Part shown: piece after piece, positions 61,318 through 64,000 of the stretch
How the letters are laid out: each line of letters starts with the position of its first letter
How positions within the stretch are numbered: the stretch's first letter is position 1
Source of the DNA: Sclerodactyla briareus
Lineage: Eukaryota > Echinodermata > Holothuroidea > Dendrochirotida > Sclerodactylidae
Assembly (NCBI GenBank): GCA_026419785.1
Contig: JAODTK010005198.1
Location: 170,237 to 234,236, forward strand
DNA length: 64,000 bases
Direction of reading: 5' to 3'
Made by a program: the position numbers and the translations under genes
The notes under the pieces: model-generated
Database searches by the model: none
Seen by the model: only the letters and a program-made list of their open reading frames with translations
Told to the model about the DNA's origin: nothing

Positions 61318-61886
61318 TATGGAATTGACCATAACACCATACGCTACCCGCTAAACGTCATCTGATTACACAACTAATCATTCTTGGAGACGAAAGACTG
61401 TAATCTGACACAAATGTCGTGTTCGTGATGCCTCGGCAATGATCCGGAAACAGAAACTGACACTACAAACAAGTACAAACAATTGTGAAGTTGATTCCTT
61501 GCCATATTTGTAATCCATTCAACACCCTGTAAACAACTTCTGTAGACGGAGCTTGTGTACAACCTTGCAGATACACACCTTGTTCAGAATTCATAAAAAT
61601 GCCAAGCACTGTCACGTTGTGTCAAAAAATGTAATGTTGGGTGCGTGACTAGAATATGCTGGCTGCCACCGTTGTAGGTTCCCATGTGATGACCACCTCT
61701 GAAAATTAAACAGAGTGATATCGGTATGAATTGAGATCATACTTTTGCAATTATAATTGCTGTGATGCGGCATAATTGCCGCATCATACAAATTATTGTA
61801 ATTTTGCCTACTCAGTGTTCGTTCCATTTTATTTGAATGATATTTTGCTGCTACGGAACTCATCTCTCCCTCTAAACCAATTGCAG

Positions 61887-62032
61887 ATTATTTATATCCT
61901 TCTCATGTCTGGAATGACTACACGTGTGGATCTGGCATTCATGGTGACATGCCGTTTCCTCCCACATCCACACCTTACCCTAGCCTTAAAGTCCCCCTAC
62001 GTGCTCTTGATATACGTCATCGATTCCGGTAA
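61887..62032 (+). CDS. Candidate 3'-terminal exon, membrane-protein tail-like
   Basis: CTCTCCCTCTAAACCAATTGCAG gives a good acceptor ending at 61,886. The open frame enters in phase 1 and reads YLYPSHVWNDYTCGSGIHGD, then PTSTPYPSLKVPLRALDIRH and RFR, with TAA at 62,030-62,032. AATAAA follows at 62,114, 82 bases later. The Pro/Ser-rich C-terminal part with Y-P-S-L fits a short intracellular tail, but no transmembrane exon was found upstream on this strand. The family is unknown. Confidence 0.35.
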
Positions 62033-62113
62033 TTGTTTATCGAAGTCAATGCACCCTCGACCTCTCCACTGCACGGTTATTTGCTAATTAAACCTTGTAG
62101 ATGGAAAGTACTA

Positions 62114-62119
62114 AATAAA
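62114..62119 (+). promoter_or_regulatory. Candidate polyadenylation signal
   Basis: AATAAA, 82 bases after the stop of the candidate terminal exon. Confidence 0.4.
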
Positions 62120-62275
62120 TGTTAAGAGAGGTGTTGAATGAATGAAGATGAATTACATGACGGCAAGAAGTCGATGAATATGATTAGCGAATTGCGAGAG
62201 GTGTACCAATAATAGAAGAGCGTGGCTGTTCATATGTGAGTGATGTGAGGAGAACTGCTAGTGTTTGTACGATAC

Positions 62276-63260
62276 CAGCTTGCTATTAATATCCTTGATT
62301 TCTCAAAGGCTTTTGATGATGTCTCCCACTGGAAGCTACTCGCTAAGATGGTCATTATGGAATCCGGGGAGACTATAATCCCGTTGGATGGATAGTGATC
62401 CCTCTCTCACAGAACTCCAAATTGCATCAACGTCTATTCCTGTCCTCTCTGGGGTCCCACAAGGCACTTGCCTTAATCCTATTCTTTTTCTTTGCTATAT
62501 AAACGACATGACACACCATATTAAATCTCACATACAGCTATTTGCTGATGATGCGTTGTTGTACAAACCAATTAACTCATTCGAGGACCATCTTATTCTT
62601 CAAGAGGATCTGAAATCTCTTAAAACCTGGGCAAAGGTTTGGGTCATGAAGTTTAATCCCTCTCAATGCTTTGTTATGTCTTCAAAGCGTGGTGGGGCGG
62701 AATCTGTCTTTTTTACACCATTTATTGGCAACTTCTTGAGTGTGTCATCACATAATCGTATCTGGGTGTGATGTTTGTGGACGACTTGTCCCTTTCCTAC
62801 TCGATATCTGACAAGAATCTGTTCAAAGACGGGTAGATTTTTTTTCAATAGAAATTTACGTTCTTGTACTCCCAAACTTCGGAATGGCCTATGTTCCCCT
62901 GGTGTCGCTTTCAACCGTGATAGCCTGCTCATATTTGAACCCTATCCGTTTCCGACAAGACAAACGTGAGAAACTTCAGAGAAGACAGCCCCGTTTTGTG
63001 TGACTCGTGACTTCCGCAGGACATCCAGTGGCACTGGAATCCTCCACAACCTTGGATGGGCACATTTTGTCTGTAAGGACGAACATGGCCAGACTTGTTT
63101 TGGGTTCTACCAAATTACCAATGTTGGTGGTAAGTTTCCATTAGAAATACCCCCCATTGAGACCGGGAAGACGTGCTCGTTTACATGCACATTCCACACA
63201 ATTTTTAAATCAAGCTTATATCGATATATGTTCTACCCCGTACTCATTTTCAAGGAATGA
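62276..63260 (+). mobile_element. 5'-truncated non-LTR retrotransposon, reverse transcriptase domain
   Basis: Successive plus-strand frames carry a Jockey/CR1/L2-type reverse transcriptase. ILDFSKAFDDVSHWKLL (RT motif near 62,290) comes first. The 128-codon frame from 62,388 follows with SGVPQGTCLNPILFLCYIND and QLFADDALLY, the catalytic x-A-D-D box. Then FFFNRNLRSCTPKLR (62,840) and TRDFRRTSSGTGILHNLGW (63,003), then FYQITN and PLEIPPIETG near 63,110-63,170. At least three frame changes separate these parts. No endonuclease or ORF1 is present upstream, the usual 5' truncation of LINE copies. The catalytic pair is intact, but the copy cannot be functional as read. Confidence 0.85.
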
Positions 63261-64000
63261 TCTTCTCGTACGTTAAAGCGAGCCATACATCTTGAGGGTT
63301 TTAAGGACGAAGATTACCCTTCATCATTGTTGCTATCACCCGCCTGCGCTCCCGTACCAAACACACCCTCGTTTGTTATACCCGAAGTAGAAGCCAGAAG
63401 TATTTGGTGGAAAAAAAATAAGAGATGGGCAACACTGATGCCCATCACCATTCCTGGCCATCTTCGCAATCCAACAAATGTACCGCTCACTTTGATTGAC
63501 ACGTATCGTGTAATATAGCTCCAATGCTCGTAGCCCACCCACCGGCCCGCGACTTTGTGTTCCTTTGGATGGTGCACCTACAGCCCCACCGTGCCTATGG
63601 GATTTCACACAGTGATCGTTGCATAATGCACATCTGGCATATTTCTTCAAATGAACATTTGTGGACATATTTTCACAATCCTAAGACGGATTTTGGGGAA
63701 CAAACATGATTTACCTTGATCATGACCTATATAATGAACTCTAAGCTGATTCATGCAACAATTTTGAAAGATCTTTACCCCTCTACCATCCTCGAAAAGC
63801 AATGAGGCACCGGCCACCAGCTCCGTTATTGTTCCTAACCCTTGTTCCCCTCAAGCTGTCTTGTGATTGTACACGTTGATTGAATTCAAAACCATTCACT
63901 GGAGTATTGGGTGACGTCAGGTTCCTGGCCTGATTCTAAATTCAAGCCGGGAAGACTACTGTATCACTGACGTAACATTCGTGAAGTAGTAAGCAAGCAT
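63261..64000. other. No gene recognised
   Basis: Follows the reverse transcriptase. It may include the element's 3' UTR, but no tail or target duplication was identified. Confidence 0.35.

Overview
The window looks like nuclear DNA from a marine invertebrate, probably a deuterostome such as an echinoderm. This is inferred from gene style and repeat content only, because no species-diagnostic gene is present. Coding DNA is sparse and split into short exons with GT/AG boundaries. Most of the sequence is intron, intergenic DNA and repeats. Nearly every recognisable protein segment switches reading frame at least once, and two 3.5-kb tandem copies differ mainly by short indels. Uncorrected long-read error, true gene decay, or both could explain this, and the sequence alone cannot separate them.

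Minus strand, 10 kb to 2 kb: three immunoglobulin (Ig) domain exons lie in order. They are a V-set-like exon at 9,432-9,777, a second Ig-like exon ending near 8,261 (acceptor at 8,574), and a C2-type exon at 1,963-2,256. All three acceptors fit a phase-1 intron, the usual arrangement for Ig domains. Minus strand, 45 kb to 35.7 kb: two exons encode single transmembrane helices (40,041-40,261 and 38,342-38,489). A tyrosine-rich, tail-like exon lies at 45,247-45,424. A terminal cytoplasmic-tail exon (35,702-36,294) carries a 72-bp tandem repeat that encodes 24-residue units with Tyr-x-x-Pro motifs. This is the most interesting signal in the window: what appears to be a receptor tail with multiplied candidate phosphotyrosine docking sites.

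Plus strand: Ig-like pieces occur near 33.0, 46.9 and 58.0 kb. A spliced exon of unknown family lies at 48,464-48,652. A candidate 3'-terminal exon at 61,887-62,032 is followed by AATAAA. A nearly complete, two-frameshift arylamine N-acetyltransferase-like gene lies at 51,115-52,039. The Ig, transmembrane and tail exons together suggest several Ig-superfamily receptor genes or gene relics on both strands, but the exon-to-gene assignments are inference.

Repeats fill the rest: a 3.5-kb tandem duplication (16.2-23.2 kb), a higher-order tandem array (11.8-13.4 kb), very long G/C homopolymers inside a dispersed element family, CAGTGGCG-ended elements, a hAT-like MITE with an imperfect 8-bp target duplication, two SINE families, a 5'-truncated non-LTR reverse transcriptase (62.3-63.3 kb), and a roughly 200-bp-spaced TCACGCGAGTCAC motif series (60.3-61.3 kb).
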